Numbered from the stretch's first letter, positions 46,942 to 59,429 are shown. The stretch: DNA of 64,000 nucleotides from Callorhinus ursinus (GCF_003265705.1 NW_020312788.1:8162695-8226694); one strand, 5' to 3'. The notes: generated by a model from the sequence alone, not told the origin. Numbers and translations are program-made.

Positions 46942-48015
46942 CTCACAGTTTTTCCATTGCCCTCCACCCCACCCCAGCCCCCACATGCCTGGGAACTGTA
47001 ATTTACCAGGCTGGACTCCCTGATACTTAACAGTGTCCTCTCTGCCTCTGATGGCTTCCACCTCTTTCCTTGCTGATGTACTTAGAAATGCATCAGCCTC
47101 CTTGCCTTAATATAACTCTAGTGCTGATTGCAGATGGTGGGTGAAACCTTTGTCTATCAGGATACTAGGAATAGATCAGGAAACTCAGCACAACTCTGAA
47201 TTAGGTAACCTTTCAGCTGTGGGAAACTTGAATCACCCTACCAACCTTGCACACTATTCTTAACTGTTTCTTTGTCAGTGTTTTCATCAAATGGAAAAGG
47301 ATAAGACTGTTCTTTCTCTCTAAGTCTTTCTTTTTCTCTCGGTCTCTCTCTCAATCCTTCCCTCTCTCTCTCTTTCTCAGCCTCTCTCTCTCAATTCCTC
47401 TCCCTGTTAATCTAGTAAAGAAAAAACAAAGTGTACCGAAATCCATTGATTTTGCATGGGACTTTCACCATTACCTTAACATTTACAAGTCTTTAAACGA
47501 GTTTCTCAGAAAATTTACAGGTTATATGTAACTGGCTGCCTTAGAATCCTGGAACTGGGAGTGTAGTCTGTGAGAGGAAGAGAAAGGATGTTAACAGGAA
47601 TAACAGGTGTGTTGATTCTTAATTAAATGGAAAAGAAACTATTAACAATGAGGGTTTACATTTCAGAAGTTAAAATTCTTCGCTACTTCTATAATATGAA
47701 AAAATGGTTAAGCCACAATTTAGGGTAAAAAACTTACAGATTTTATGTGACAAATACACAGAGACATGACAAAACTATGAGACCTTAGTGACTCACTGAC
47801 AGTTAGTTGTTCAGCCACTTACCAGCAGCTGCATGAGGGTTAGTTAGTGGCAGCATTATAGACTGGCCATTTTTTTTTTATGCCATACATGGTTTCTCTT
47901 CGCTTTTTGTCTTCCACAAAATATATGCAGCTGTTTAGTTCCGGGGGGGAAATGTTTTGTAAAGGTCGAATTCTGAAATAGGAAGTTAAAAGTGACCGAG
48001 GTTATTCATTTGTTT
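46942..48015. other. Unassigned sequence with a TC-rich tract
   Basis: A C/T-rich low-complexity tract lies at 47309-47403. No gene recognised elsewhere in this stretch. Confidence 0.45.
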
Positions 48016-48019
48016 TAAA

Positions 48020-48880
48020 AAATAATTATTGAGCTCTACTTGTTATGACCATAATTCACTAGTGCATGCTGGATAAAGTTATAAGGCCTGTAGAGATACA
48101 TGTGATGGAAAATCCTTGCCCTGTTGAAATCGTATCCTGGTATGAGAAAACAAACCAGAAAATAACAACGCAAATATCCTCCTTGCCTCTGTAAAAATGT
48201 ATGATTTCAGATAAGGTGATAAAACTAATGAATTCGGTGATGTATGAAGAAAATGACCCTTTGGGAAGGTAGATTGGTTGTTCGAGGAAGATCTTCCTGA
48301 GAAGATGACAGTCTGAGCCCTGAAGGTGGAAATGGAGCCAGCCATTGGTGGGCGAGCTGAGGGAAGTGTATTCATTAAAGGAGAGAGACCAGCACATGCC
48401 ATGGTGGGAGTTGGGACTGGACATGCTCTAGCAACAGAAAATTTATTGAGACTGAAATAATGAATGGGGATGGGAGTAGCGGAGATGAGGTCAAATGGTA
48501 GGCAAGGACCAGACGGTGGCCCTTATAGGCTGGGGTCGGGAGTTTGATTTGGTTATTGGTTTATTGGGATGCCATTGAAGGGGTTTAAAAATGTGGAATG
48601 GTTTACATATTTTAAAAATTCCTCTGGCAAATGTGTGACGAAAGTAGATTTTAGGGAGAAGAGGAGTAGAAGTGGGACTGTTACAGTCATCCAGGCTACA
48701 GAGTAATAGTAATGGAAATGGGGATCAATGGATGGATTCAGTATTTATATATATATTTAAATATAACCTAGAAGATGGGTTATTGATGGATTAGAAAGAT
48801 AACTTTGTGCTGATAATTTGGGTGCTAGGGAAAGAATAAAAATGGATTCTGTACCGTTTGCCTTGAGCACGAGGAAGACT
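48020..48880 (+). repeat. Longest copy of the old LINE-like repeat
   Basis: In order: 'aattattgagctctac', 'gaaaatccttgccctgttg', 'ggaagatcttcctgagaag', 'gccattgaaggggtttaaaa', 'ttacagtcatccaggctac', 'tgggttattgatggattag'. This matches the general order of an ancient mammalian repeat (ttattgagcacctact..., ...gccattggagggtttt..., ...gtaatccaggc...). Near 48039 it holds an unexpected 27-bp block shared with 50016. The minus-strand frames at 48059-48424 are not genes. Confidence 0.65.
48039..48065 (+). repeat. 27-bp dispersed exact repeat, copy 1
   Basis: Identical over 27 bases to 50016-50042, with weaker similarity extending several bases to each side. It sits where the old LINE-like repeat should read '-ctatgtgccaggcactgtgc-'. 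Confidence 0.85.
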
Positions 48881-49090
48881 AGAGAGTACAGCTTTTCCTT
48901 TGTCTTCCTTTGCTATTTTTCTGCATACAAGTCCTGGGATCTGCTTCTCTGTCACCTGAGGGTCTGAGTGAGGTTAAGCATTGATCCATCAACATCCCCG
49001 TGATTCTAGTCTATTTCCTAAGTTAGAGCTCAACTATGAATCTCAAAGGCATTTTTTTGTGTTTGTCAATCCAATTGCAGTTTTTAAAAT

Positions 49091-49182
49091 ATTTACCCTA
49101 GCTCTTTCCTGTGCTCAGCGGCAGCACATGCCGGAATGACCGGAGGTGCAGCGCTCCGCTACTCCAGTGCACCAGGGTAAAT
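49091..49182. other. CpG-rich island bounded by a 9-bp inverted repeat
   Basis: ATTTACCCT at 49091-49099 and AGGGTAAAT at 49174-49182 are exact inverse copies. The ~74 bp between hold five CpG sites in an otherwise CpG-poor region and an inner GGTGCA/TGCACC hairpin (49144-49149 and 49168-49173). The 'gtgctcagcggcagcacat' part resembles the first bases of U6 snRNA, but the match does not continue. Identity unknown. Confidence 0.4.
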
Positions 49183-50015
49183 GCCTAGAACAAGATCTCT
49201 TTCTTCCTGCCATGCTGTGGTTGGGAACTTTTGAAATCTCTTTGATTTAGATGGGACAAAATGATCTTCAAGTGCATTTCTACATGAAAGAGTCTAAAAG
49301 TCAGTTTTTCTCCAGTTGCCCCCCATGTTCCATAGTTGAAGATCTCTTTTCCCTCTTCTACTCCCAACTCCCATCCAGAGCTGCCTAGTTAATGCCAGTC
49401 TGGGGTTTTACCACTTAACTGATGCCTTCTGCATTGAATAAGCTAATCTAGCTTTCCACATACGTGCGGGTTTTTCCTCTTTACTTTGCATTTTATTTCC
49501 CAACATTCATTCCTCGATGTATTAGTTCTTGATTTAATGTACGAATACTTTAACAATAACATAAACACGTTTAATGGATTATTGTGTGTGCCCATGGACG
49601 TGCCAAAGCTCAATAATAAAGGTAATAGCAGTAAGGTTACTTTATGCATTATCCTTACCTGTTATCTTTTGTTTCAAAAGCCACCCTAATATGAAATCTG
49701 AAAACTTACTTTCTTCTATGTTAAACTCATGGTTTTAAAACTTATTTTATCAGTGGAATTGTTCCTGAGGTAGAATCCTTTGTGGAGCCCCAACCCCCAC
49801 TATGTAAACTAGACAAGAGGAGAGCTGCTCTGCCAGAAGAGGAAGACGAGCCACCCTTTCTGCCTCTTCTATGTGCCCTGTGATTATGCTTGAGACGTTT
49901 ATCCATATGAAATCGTTTGCTCTGCAAAATGCAGTCTGAAACCTCAGTGCTAAAAAAATTATTTTGGATCTGTTTCTTTAACATATCATATTTGGGACCT
50001 TTCCTATGTGTTCTG
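49183..50015. other. Unassigned sequence
   Basis: No recognised gene or repeat. Open frames at 49443-49689 lie on both strands and are chance. Confidence 0.4.
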
Positions 50016-50042
50016 CTTGTTATGACCATAATTCACTAGTGC
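50016..50042 (+). repeat. 27-bp dispersed exact repeat, copy 2
   Basis: Exact copy of 48039-48065, 1977 bp downstream in the same orientation. Its surroundings are otherwise unrelated to copy 1. Confidence 0.85.
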
Positions 50043-50057
50043 TGCTGATGAATGCCA

Positions 50058-50086
50058 TACACACACACACACACACACACACACCT
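50058..50086 (+). repeat. (CA)n microsatellite
   Basis: A pure CA repeat of about 14 units. Confidence 0.95.
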
Positions 50087-50089
50087 CTT

Positions 50090-52785
50090 AATCCTAGAAT
50101 TATGGTATTGTATCTAAGCTACCAAGAAGAATATTCTATTCTCTGCTTTGTGATAAACATTGAAGAGATCGGCTTCTTCTGAAGTAGAGTCTTACTTAAC
50201 AACTAATGAGGCCAGATTTCTGGACCATTCCTACCACTTTCATGATTCATGCAGTTTATGGCTTCCCCTGGGAATAATTTGGTCCAGAAAGTTGTTGGGT
50301 GCCATGGCCACATCACCATTCACCCAGAATTCTTGTTTCATTTACTACTTTATCAGCTTTGTGAGGTAAACAGAGATGAAATCTTTAGTACAGGTTGAAA
50401 CATGAAGAACTTAGACCACATTTAGTGAGCCAAATTAACTCGGCAGAGGATCTACTCATGAGATTGTGACTAGGGTCACACAGGATGTCAGAAAAATCAC
50501 ATGGTTTATCACATGCATCCTGGTATGTAAGCTTTACTCCCTGACTGTAGTAATCCAGGTTTGGGATTACACCTGCCATTGACCACATGGAGTAAGAGGC
50601 AGGAGAATAAACAGGTTAACTGACAATGCAACATAATTATAGGAGAAATGAATCTAGACTAGAACAAATAGTGGATTAAGAGAGCCAAATTTGATTTAAA
50701 CAAGAGGTTCCTAAACTTATTACACATATCCCAATCTGATAAACACCCAATTTCTATTTTTGGGGGTATATGGAAAAGACCATAGTAATAGTAATATATT
50801 AATTAGTTAATTGATAAGTTAATAGTAACAAATTCATAAACATTAGATCTGCTTCAGATTCAATATGATAATGAAGCTACCAGGATCTCTATTAAACAAG
50901 TTACTTATTAGGTGAATAAACCATAAAAATATAGTCCTTTTTTTTTAAGAAAAAAATAACTAAATTTAGATTTGTGCTATTTCTTAATTTTTCTCTTAAT
51001 TTTTCTTTCAAAAGGCATTTGTCATAACTTGGGCAACATTCAGAGGTAAGGTTAGGAATTGAGTCATTATTACTAACTCTTCTTTGCATATGCTCCAGTG
51101 TGTAGTTGTCTACACTCTGTGGTCTTTGAATAGCTCATACAGTTCAGGAACAGTGGGAGGAAAAAGGGACAGTTTGGCAATGACACCACTGTTGCTATTC
51201 AGTAGTATGGCTGGTTTTCTTATCTTGGCAGCAATTACAGAGGTAGAGCTGCTTCCTGGGCAATGGTCTTTAGTATATCAGCGGAAGTTCTATGTACTTC
51301 GGTTGTGCTATCTTGTATTGTTTTACATACTGGCTTATCTTGTGTTCTCAGGGTGTGAAAAAACATAAAGCATATTTAAATGAGTTTGCATCTAATGGAT
51401 ACAAAGGCAGGGTAAATAAAAGGTAACCTATATTGTGGTAAGAAGCGAATGTTTGAGTACTCCATAAATACATTCACTACAGTGCAAAAAGAGACATCCC
51501 TTTTTATTTCTATTTATCATCATACATGCTAATATTTTCTCTAGACAAAGCTGGGACAAGGGAACTATATAAACCAAAATAGACTCATAAGAACACAGAG
51601 AGGGTATGGATGAAATAGAGTACATGTCTATATAACTAAAAATAAAAGTGTTTTTTGTTGCTGCTTCTGTTATTTAAAAGAATTCTAAATGCTCAAGGAC
51701 AAAGGTTTCACAATAAAGTTGGCATTAAAAACAATCTCTTGGCTAATTGAGTTTAAATTAAAAAAAAATTTAAGTATAAAAAAACAATCTCAGCAATTTT
51801 TTACATGGACTCTGTATTACTTCTTTCATGTGAAGCTTGTGATCCTTCAGGAAGTTGTGAGTGTATGTCATATAGATGGGAGGAGTGAAATAAGTATAAG
51901 TCAAGGAAACCTCAATAGCCAGTATTCTAAAAGTTTTGTTTGGGTTTTCCATCTCAGTGACAGTTTCCCAGAAAAATTGTATCTGAACCTTAAGTATCTC
52001 TCAACTAAAATATTGACATAGTCAAAGTGTTGGATGAAACCCATACAAATTTCCCTAATGGGACTGGCATATCCCTTATAAATATGAAGTAAAAAGCATA
52101 ATAAAGAAGCAGAAAATTAAATATGTGAATTACAGGCAAAAAATTACAGCTACAGCATGACAGTATTCATGTATATGAATTCATTTCTTGCCAACTGTAA
52201 ACTTTGCTCACAAGTAACATTTAAGCAGTAATTTGAGATGGAAGAGCATGAAGTTATTCCTTCCATGGGGGACAAAATGTGTGTATGCTTTATGAATCAG
52301 TGTTTACATTAGACAAGCAATCTGACTAAATGTGGTTGTGATGATGATGGAAGTATGCTGAATACATAGAGTAGAGATGTAGAGATGACTTGAGAAATGA
52401 AGTTGATACAAATGCTTCTTATTTTTATTTAATGACATGGTAACAATTACTTATACTAAGAAATACACACACACACACACACGCATATATATATCACTCT
52501 ATTTCTAATTTCAAATTAGCTTTCAACTTTCATATTGATTTCAAAACCCCACTTCTATTTCTAGGGGGAAAATGAAAACAGTAAAGAAGTCACTATGATT
52601 ATATCTGTTATTCACCAGATATTTAGGCATTTCAAACTATCTCAAAATTAGTGGCTTAAAAGAAACATCATTTGTTCACTCACAATGGCAATCTCCTTAG
52701 CAATCTCTGGAGAGATCTCAAAATCATCATGTCGAACAAAAGAAGCCAGAGTCTACACTGTATTATCCCATCTAGATGAAATTCA
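50090..52785. other. Unassigned AT-rich sequence with a (CA)n tract
   Basis: A (CA)n/(TA)n tract lies at 52464-52493. 'Caaactatctcaaaattagtggcttaaaag' at 52634-52663 resembles the start of a common old repeat ('aactgggtggcttaaaacaac'). The 94-codon frame at 51084 and the 110-codon frame at 51689 (+) show no domains. Confidence 0.4.
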
Positions 52786-52789
52786 AGAT

Positions 52790-53060
52790 ATCATGTTGCC
52801 TATAGCAGGTGTGTTCCTTTTGATTTCTGAGTAGTATTTCTTTGCATGAACATACCACCATACGTTTATCCATTCACCTGCTGATGAACATTTGTCTTGT
52901 TTTCAGCTTTGGCTATTTTAAATAAAGTTACTATGAACATTCTTGCACAAAAACTGGAATGAACACTCTTGTACAAGTTTTTTTTTTATGAACATATATA
53001 TTCATTTATCTTGGGTAAATATTTAGGAGTAGAATTTCTGGGCGATAGGTACATATGCAT
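52790..53060. mobile_element. Old L1-type LINE fragment
   Basis: 'Agtatttctttgcatgaacataccaccatacgtttatccattcacctgctgatgaacatttg', 'gctttggctattttaaataaagttac' and 'aggagtagaatttctgggcgatagg' follow an old LINE 3' region in order. Confidence 0.65.
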
Positions 53061-53303
53061 TTCACTTAACAAAAAAGTTGACATCAATTTTGAAGCATTA
53101 GGTATCCAAACTGAGAAAAACAAATGTGAAGCCAAGGATATCTGGTGTCCTTTCTTCAGACTACTTTCAATGCTACCGGTACACACCCTACCTGAGATTA
53201 GAAGAGAGAAAGCCGTGACAGTTTGTTCATTCAATTGTTAGTTCACTAAAATATATTATTGAGCACCTATTATGGTGAACATCAATAGAGACTACTAATC
53301 ATC

Positions 53304-53717
53304 AAATTAAACACCATTTATTCACTCATAACTGGACTCACCCCGCATCCCTCACCGAGTTACAGTCATCAAATCAATTGACAAGACAGGACGTCTTGGA
53401 TGGGATGGCTCCAAGTCTGAGACCCAAGAGGCCGGAAGCCTCAGTTGGGATGGCTGGGCCTTTCCCTTCTTGTGGGCCCCCATGCTTCTTGTGGCCCCCC
53501 ATGCCACCTTCTGGGCCTGGTGCTCTCAAAATTCCAAAAGGGAAAAACAGAAGCTAGAAGGCCTTTTAGAGGCAAGTTGCAAGCCCAGGCCAGCTTTGAG
53601 GGGTGAGGAAAGAAAGATACTCTACCCCTTGATGGGCAGAGCAGGGAAGTCATCTTGTAAATGGGCACACAAATAAGGACAGCAGGAATTTATGGCGATA
53701 TTTTGCAATCCCCCACA
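53304..53717 (-). mobile_element. MLT1-like (MaLR, ERVL-related) solo LTR, antisense
   Basis: The minus strand starts with TGTGGGGGATTGCAAAATAT. It continues with 'tcctgctgtcc', 'gtgcccatttacaagatgac', 'ggcttccggcctcttgg', and ends near an AATAAA signal in 'gagtgaataaatggtg'. This is the layout of an MLT1-type long terminal repeat, an ancient endogenous-retrovirus-like element. Its 3' end is incomplete. No internal coding region is attached. It is less AT-rich than the sequence around it. Both open frames at 53441-53676 lie in the LTR and are not genes. Confidence 0.72.
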
Positions 53718-53719
53718 AT

Positions 53720-55055
53720 CATCAGATTAAAAGAGGAATAATACTTTGACGAAATTATAGTAATCCAATCATGAATACCTAGGAAGGAAATCTTGAAAAC
53801 TTAAAATTTTATTTGAAAACAAAAGCTTTTATTGTGTAAAAATCTATTTTATTTCTGATCAACTTTTTAAACTATTCCAAGACTCTGGAATAGCATTCTG
53901 AGACTTCATGAAATCACACATTTGTTACATTTTGCCATAATACATGTAATTCCTTCCTTTGAAAGAAGTATAAATAAGACTTGTCAACATAGTCAATACA
54001 AGCACAATTCTAACTTGCTTTATACTAATCGAACAGGGTTTTGAAAGTCTTGCTCTAAGTTTGGGTCAGTGAGACATGGCACAGAAAATTGTTCGTTATT
54101 TAATCTTTCATCCAGTTCTGTCTTTTTATTTAATCATTTATCCAGTTGTGTCCATTTATATTACATAGAGACTATTATGCAGTTATATGTTAGAGGATAT
54201 TTTAGAAATGCTTTATTAATCATTATCAAAAGATTAATTTTAATTTTCTTCCAAAAACTAAGAATTACTAGAATAAAAATCTATACATGATTACATGAAT
54301 CCAACTTTGCAAAAAGTGGGTTTTTAGATATATTACATTTTTAAAGGTTGTATATGTTTTGGTTTACTCTATTTTATTAATCAAAGACAATTACTTAACT
54401 GATGTTTTATGCAAAGAAATTCACTAACCATGGGGCAGGAGTGAGACTGAAGAGATATAATGATGAAGGTTATAGCACATCTCTTTCTTCAAAACATTTT
54501 CACAAATATCCATGTTCTCAGTAAATCGTACAATGCTCAGTGAGACAGCTAGAGTCCTTGTTTAACCGATCAAACAACAGGTGATGAGTTAGGGAAAGGG
54601 AGCTGCCCAGAGCTAAGCAAAAAATTAAAATGGGATAGCATTAGGGCAAAACCTCAGCCTTCTGATCATCTTATTGCTTCTTTCTTTTTATATGGAACAA
54701 ATTGGAAACATAATTGGTGGGCAAAAGCTTAATGTTGCAGTAACATCTACTAGTCAGTTCATGAACACTGCAAAATGCAGAGGCTCTGATATAACACTAT
54801 GTGACCTTGAGATCTAGATTCCTCATTTATATAGGTTTCCCGTGAGGCAATGTATGTAAAGACCAAAGGACAAGTTCGAACTTCTCAAATACCTCCACCC
54901 CCACTTTTCGATAGCTCCAAGATTTAGAACACAAGACTCACAGCTTTGTAACAAGCTCCTTTTGGCTAAACCACTTTAGGTGGTAACTGGCTTTCAAATA
55001 TATTAGATCTTCATTCGTTTCTCAAACTAGGGCCTGAGGCTCTTGAAAGCTGAAG
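53720..55055. other. Unassigned AT-rich sequence
   Basis: No gene or repeat recognised. 'Tttaatctttcatccagttctgtctttttatttaatcatttatccag' at 54098-54145 contains a small imperfect tandem duplication. Confidence 0.4.
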
Positions 55056-55059
55056 GGTG

Positions 55060-55272
55060 GGGCGCCTGGGTGGCTCAGTTGGTTAAACATCTGCCGTCTG
55101 CCTTCAGCTCAGGTCTGATCTTTGGGTCCTGGGATCAAGCTCTGCATTGGGCTCCCTGCTAGGCAGGGAGCCTGCTTCTCCCTCTCCCTCTGCCGCTGCC
55201 TCTGCTTGTGTTCTCTTTCTCTCTCTCTCTCTCTCAAATAAATAAATACATAAATAATATCTTAAAAATAAA
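55060..55272 (+). mobile_element. SINEC copy, sense
   Basis: It has the head 'ggggcgcctgggtggctcag', then 'ttggttaaacatctgccgtctgccttcag', which holds a small internal duplication of 'ctgcc'. A TC-rich region and the tail 'caaataaataaatacataaataatatcttaaaaataaa' follow. A weak TSD may exist ('aagctgaagggtg' and 'aagttcaagggca'). Confidence 0.93.
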
Positions 55273-57395
55273 AGGAAGTTCAAGGGCATATTCTTGGGGA
55301 TTAGCAAATGTTCAAGAATTATTTTAACCATACTGAAATCGCTAATTAAAAAAAAAGCCAATGGAGATGGACTTAATACATATGTAATATTTCTATGAAA
55401 ACTAAAAGATTTCACACTGTGCTGTGTGAGAGGTTTTACAGAATGTAAAATAAATCATCACACAACATCCTGTAGTAGAGGCCATTCGACTTGTATCCAC
55501 AATTCTAAATAGTAAGTTCTGAAAGAAAAAGTAATGCAAATGCTTTTGACTCATTTGGTAGCCAACTTGGCCTATATGGGCATGAAGCTGTTTATAGATT
55601 TTATATCTTTTACTGTGAACACGTATGCATTTATATATTACGATGAAAAGATACTAATATGCTTGATGATTGGGTACTTGTCCCTTTCTAAAATCTGAAA
55701 GATTTTGGATTCTGAAATGGACCTTGCTCCAGTGGTTTCAAAGGACAGATTGCAGACCCATACAGCTACGATACTACAAAGGATCTGTATCACATGGCCA
55801 GGGTGCTATTTTTTTATTTTTAATGACAGCTTTATTGACTCATTAGTGCCCTATTCTTATTGCTGGTGTTTGTTCCAGCAAAACAACACTGGCCATCATA
55901 TTACCTTACTGCTATTTGTTTCGATTGCATTGTTTTTGTTGTTTTGTTTGTATTCTTTGTAAATACATTTTAGTTGTAAATGTGCTAAGAGTTGTGAACA
56001 TTTGAAATTAATTTTGAATTTTATGTCTTTATATGTTTTCCATTCTGTTATAATAAAATTATTTTAGGTCTACTGGAAGATTCAAAGATTTTTTTCTTTG
56101 CTTATTTAAAAACAAGTATATTAGTCATAGTTGAGAAACTTTGTTTAACATTATACTTACTAACTAGAACAAGTATAACAAGATGATACTTTAGAGTGAC
56201 TTTTAACCTTTTTAAGCTTTATATACTAACAAAATTACTCTGAAGAAAATGTAGCTATGTCCTAAAATATGACTGTGATATTTTGCTATGTTCAGAGAAA
56301 ACCGTTTTTACTACTTGTAATGTGCTATGAAAGTATATCTAAATTTCTTTCTTCACAGAAAGCATGATGAAAATCCCAGCCACTTTACTATAAGAAATCT
56401 ATTCTTTTTGCATCAAGCAAATATCTGGCCTATCTTTGCTACTAACCATCCGGTCACCTACCTGAAGCATCTGTATAGATTCTGGGAAATGAAAATTTCT
56501 CTAAACATATAGAAACTAATTATTAATGATTTATAGCTATTAGTCCAGACTTATCTAAATAGTTAGTTTGCTTTAAAACTTCAAAACTACAATTAGGGAT
56601 GCAATTTTGAGATTTAGCATTTACCACAGAAGTTGTCTCCATTGTCCATGCCAAAAATAGATAATAAATATCTCACTCTTAAGCAACTAAAATGTTACAT
56701 TTAAAATGCTCCTCAGTGTGGGAAGATTTAGGAGCAAGTAATTATAGCAAGATCTCATTGAGAGTTTCTCAGTGCAGGTGTCACCTATTATCATCCAAGG
56801 CAATGATCATAGAACAATGTCATTCACTCTCTTTGATCTGAGGAAGAATATGAGGTTTTGAGAGGCCTCACGTGTGAGGTTGTGCGTGATCACCTGGCAG
56901 AGTAGTGTCCAAGCCGGGCCCCCTCCTTCTGGGTCACAGTTTTGTTATCATTTGGAATGCTCTACTCTAAAGCTAAGGAGGAAGAGATAGTATCTGCCCC
57001 TAGAGCATGCACATCAATGGTCTCAAGAGCACCAAGGCCATTGTGGGGCTTGGGGACAAAGAGTGTGACTCAGCCAGACCCCCTTCGGCAGGCCTGACTT
57101 CAAAGCTGAGTCATTGAAAATTAGATTGCAGGGTGCTGTGTGTCCATGGCTTTGTCCCAACTGGGAAAGGTCATGAAGCCTCAACCAAATTGAAATAGGG
57201 AAGCTTCTCTAAGGAGGCTTCCTGTCAGTCTTAAAGTGTAATTATTTTATGTTTTATCCCTGCTAATCCTTACTAAAGAGTTAAATGCTAAAATGTCATA
57301 CTATATAGTAGAGTTTGAGGTAATGCTTCTCAGGTTCATTATTTTAATAAGGGACTCCAGAAGACCTTCCCCAATCTGTAAAAAAGAATGGCAGG
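55273..57395. other. Unassigned sequence
   Basis: No gene recognised. A less AT-rich unique patch lies at 56860-57130. Open frames at 55705 and 56327 (+) show no domain. Confidence 0.4.
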
Positions 57396-57399
57396 TTGT

Positions 57400-57735
57400 T
57401 TAGGGCAGCAAATGTCAGCCTAACATCCTCCCGAACCAAACCACATGGGCGGCTAACTACTTGCGAGGCCAAATGGAGTCTTACATCCTATCCAGGCAGA
57501 GATTATTTTGACCTTTCAGAATCACCTTTCTCATAAATCTCTAACTGCAACGGGTGTGATTGTGCAGCCGTGCTTCTCCAGCCCTGTTTAAACAGCCCTT
57601 CGGTTTATCAAACACATTTTGCTTTGCAAGCCAGCGCGTACATAGAGACCTCTGCAGTCATCCCACCAGATGCTGTGCTTATCATCTTCAAATGAGAAGC
57701 ATGAAGGGAAGCAAGAGAGATTCCAACTCAGCAGA
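57400..57735. other. Candidate conserved non-coding element
   Basis: Unique, complex sequence with several CpG sites ('gccagcgcgtacatagag', 'ctaactgcaacgggtgtg') in a CpG-poor window, and no repeat match. An 84-codon frame (57560-57814, +) overlaps it but has no domain. Regulatory function is only a guess. Confidence 0.27.
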
Positions 57736-57739
57736 TTAT

Positions 57740-59170
57740 TCTTACACAATGAGCTTCTCATCACTGCTTTTCATTTCTCGGTCAGGTCAGTCCCTTTGTA
57801 ATACAAACGTTTGAGACATCTCTTTGGATTACTGCACTTTTCTTAATTGGAAATCAAACCAAATTCTAGTCAGTTAGGATACATGACATTACTCCTGGCA
57901 TTTGGTATTATATTTTCCCCAGTAATTGTAAGTATGACTCAAATATTAACTTTTAATCAGTCTAGTGACCTAACAAGATACCAACATGTAAAATTAAGTT
58001 TGCATCTTGAGGGGAAAAAAAAAATCTGTATTCGAATATACTTTAAAAAAAAAACCTAAAAGAGTTGCAGTAAAACAAAAGGTAATTTTCCATGGTTAGA
58101 AAGGACAAGCAAGGGATATGACCTGCAATGCCTCTTCTTGTAATGAGGCAGAGAAAAAGCACTCACCTCCGAAAGAATGTGCCCCAAATACCGTGGTAAT
58201 GGATATAATAAAACAATGATTGTATTTTTGCTAAGCTGTTATAGTAGTGATCATTGTATTGTTCAGTCATTCATATATTTCATGCCTTTCTGAAAATAGC
58301 TAACCATTGTTGATTTATTAAAGTCTCTTCCATACTTATGGGTACAAAAAAAGCAATTAGCAAAGTAAGTTGTCCAGTATTCTATGTTTGGTTGGGAATT
58401 TAAAAAAAACAGAACAAAATAGGTTTTAAAGTTTAGGTTCATTTTGTGTATTGACTTCAATCTGTCATAAATAAAGAACCCTATTATTTGAAATCAAAAT
58501 GGAAGTTCTCCTGTTTGTAGATTAGGAACATATCCAAGAACTTACCAAATTTCAGTTGTCTGAAGTCTGCCACCATTACCCATCATGGTCACTCCAAATT
58601 CTTTACAATTTTTAATTTGTCCCCTGATTTTAATTGTAGTGAAGCAATATCGGAAACATTCCATGACTCTCATTGTGCACAGCCAATAAAAATAATTCTA
58701 TAATTTTTCAAAAATCTCTGTTAGTCTCACCCTTTCCTTTCTCTATAAGAATATCGCCCAGGCCTCTTGAAATCCTGAGATCATTTTTATTTAGGGATCT
58801 TAGAGATTTCTCCACCTGCTCCTCAGTGCCCACAGGAGTACTCTGCATGAGGCTGTGCTCTCTGCTTTCTACCCCAAACCAAGCATTCTTCTCACTCTCT
58901 GGTGCCATTCTTTTAAAAGAGGTTCTCCAGTGTCACCTCTGATGGTGACCTGGTTGTCTCTTCTCCTAGCACGACCTCTTTCTCTCATCCAAGTCATTCA
59001 TTGCTCTTCCAGGACACATGATATTCAAGAGGGGACCTCCTTTCTACAGCAACACATGAAGTTCTTGTAGTTAAAAATTTTTGAATTGAGTTGCATAAAT
59101 AAAACTTAAGTGAATTAAATTGACTTGAATGCAATGGATTGACCTATGATGGCAGGACTGGAATAAGATG
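57740..59170. other. Unassigned sequence
   Basis: Frames at 58673-58942 (+) and 58708-58908 (-) overlap on opposite strands. 'Acctgctcctcagtgcccacagg' suggests unique sequence or an old L2. No gene supported. Confidence 0.35.
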
Positions 59171-59179
59171 CATACCTTG

Positions 59180-59380
59180 GTGCCAGACCCCTCCTCTTTG
59201 AAGCCTTTCCTGCTTAGACTCTTACAGTGAGCCCAAGTTTGTTTTTTGGGGGTGATAGCTCCTTCCATGTTTTGGACTTACTGATACCCATTTTTATTTA
59301 AAAAATCACTCTTATGAAATATTATATCTTCCTGAAGAATGGGAACTGAATCTTAATCATTCCTTGTAGGCATTTGGTAA
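59180..59380 (+). repeat. L2 LINE 3'-end fragment
   Basis: 'Ccagacccctcctctttgaagcctttcctgc', 'tcctgaagaatgggaactgaatc' and 'ttgtaggcatttggtaaatg' follow L2 3' end order, running into a GT microsatellite. Confidence 0.55.

Positions 59381-59381
<1 letters not shown>

Positions 59382-59424
<43 letters not shown>
59382..59424 (+). repeat. (GT)n microsatellite
   Basis: A pure GT repeat of about 21 units, the longest uninterrupted dinucleotide repeat in the window. Confidence 0.97.
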
Positions 59425-59425
<1 letters not shown>

Positions 59426-59429
59426 TGAA

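Noticed and set aside
48059..48424. Two overlapping minus-strand frames (107 and 121 codons)
   Set aside because: They lie wholly inside an old dispersed repeat and show no domains.
49108..49130. U6 snRNA gene or pseudogene
   Set aside because: Only about 17 bases resemble the U6 5' end. The rest of the RNA, the T terminator and the promoter are absent.
53304..53717. Processed pseudogene with an AATAAA signal on the minus strand
   Set aside because: The TGTGGGGGATTGC start and overall order fit an MLT1-type LTR better, and there is no A-tail.
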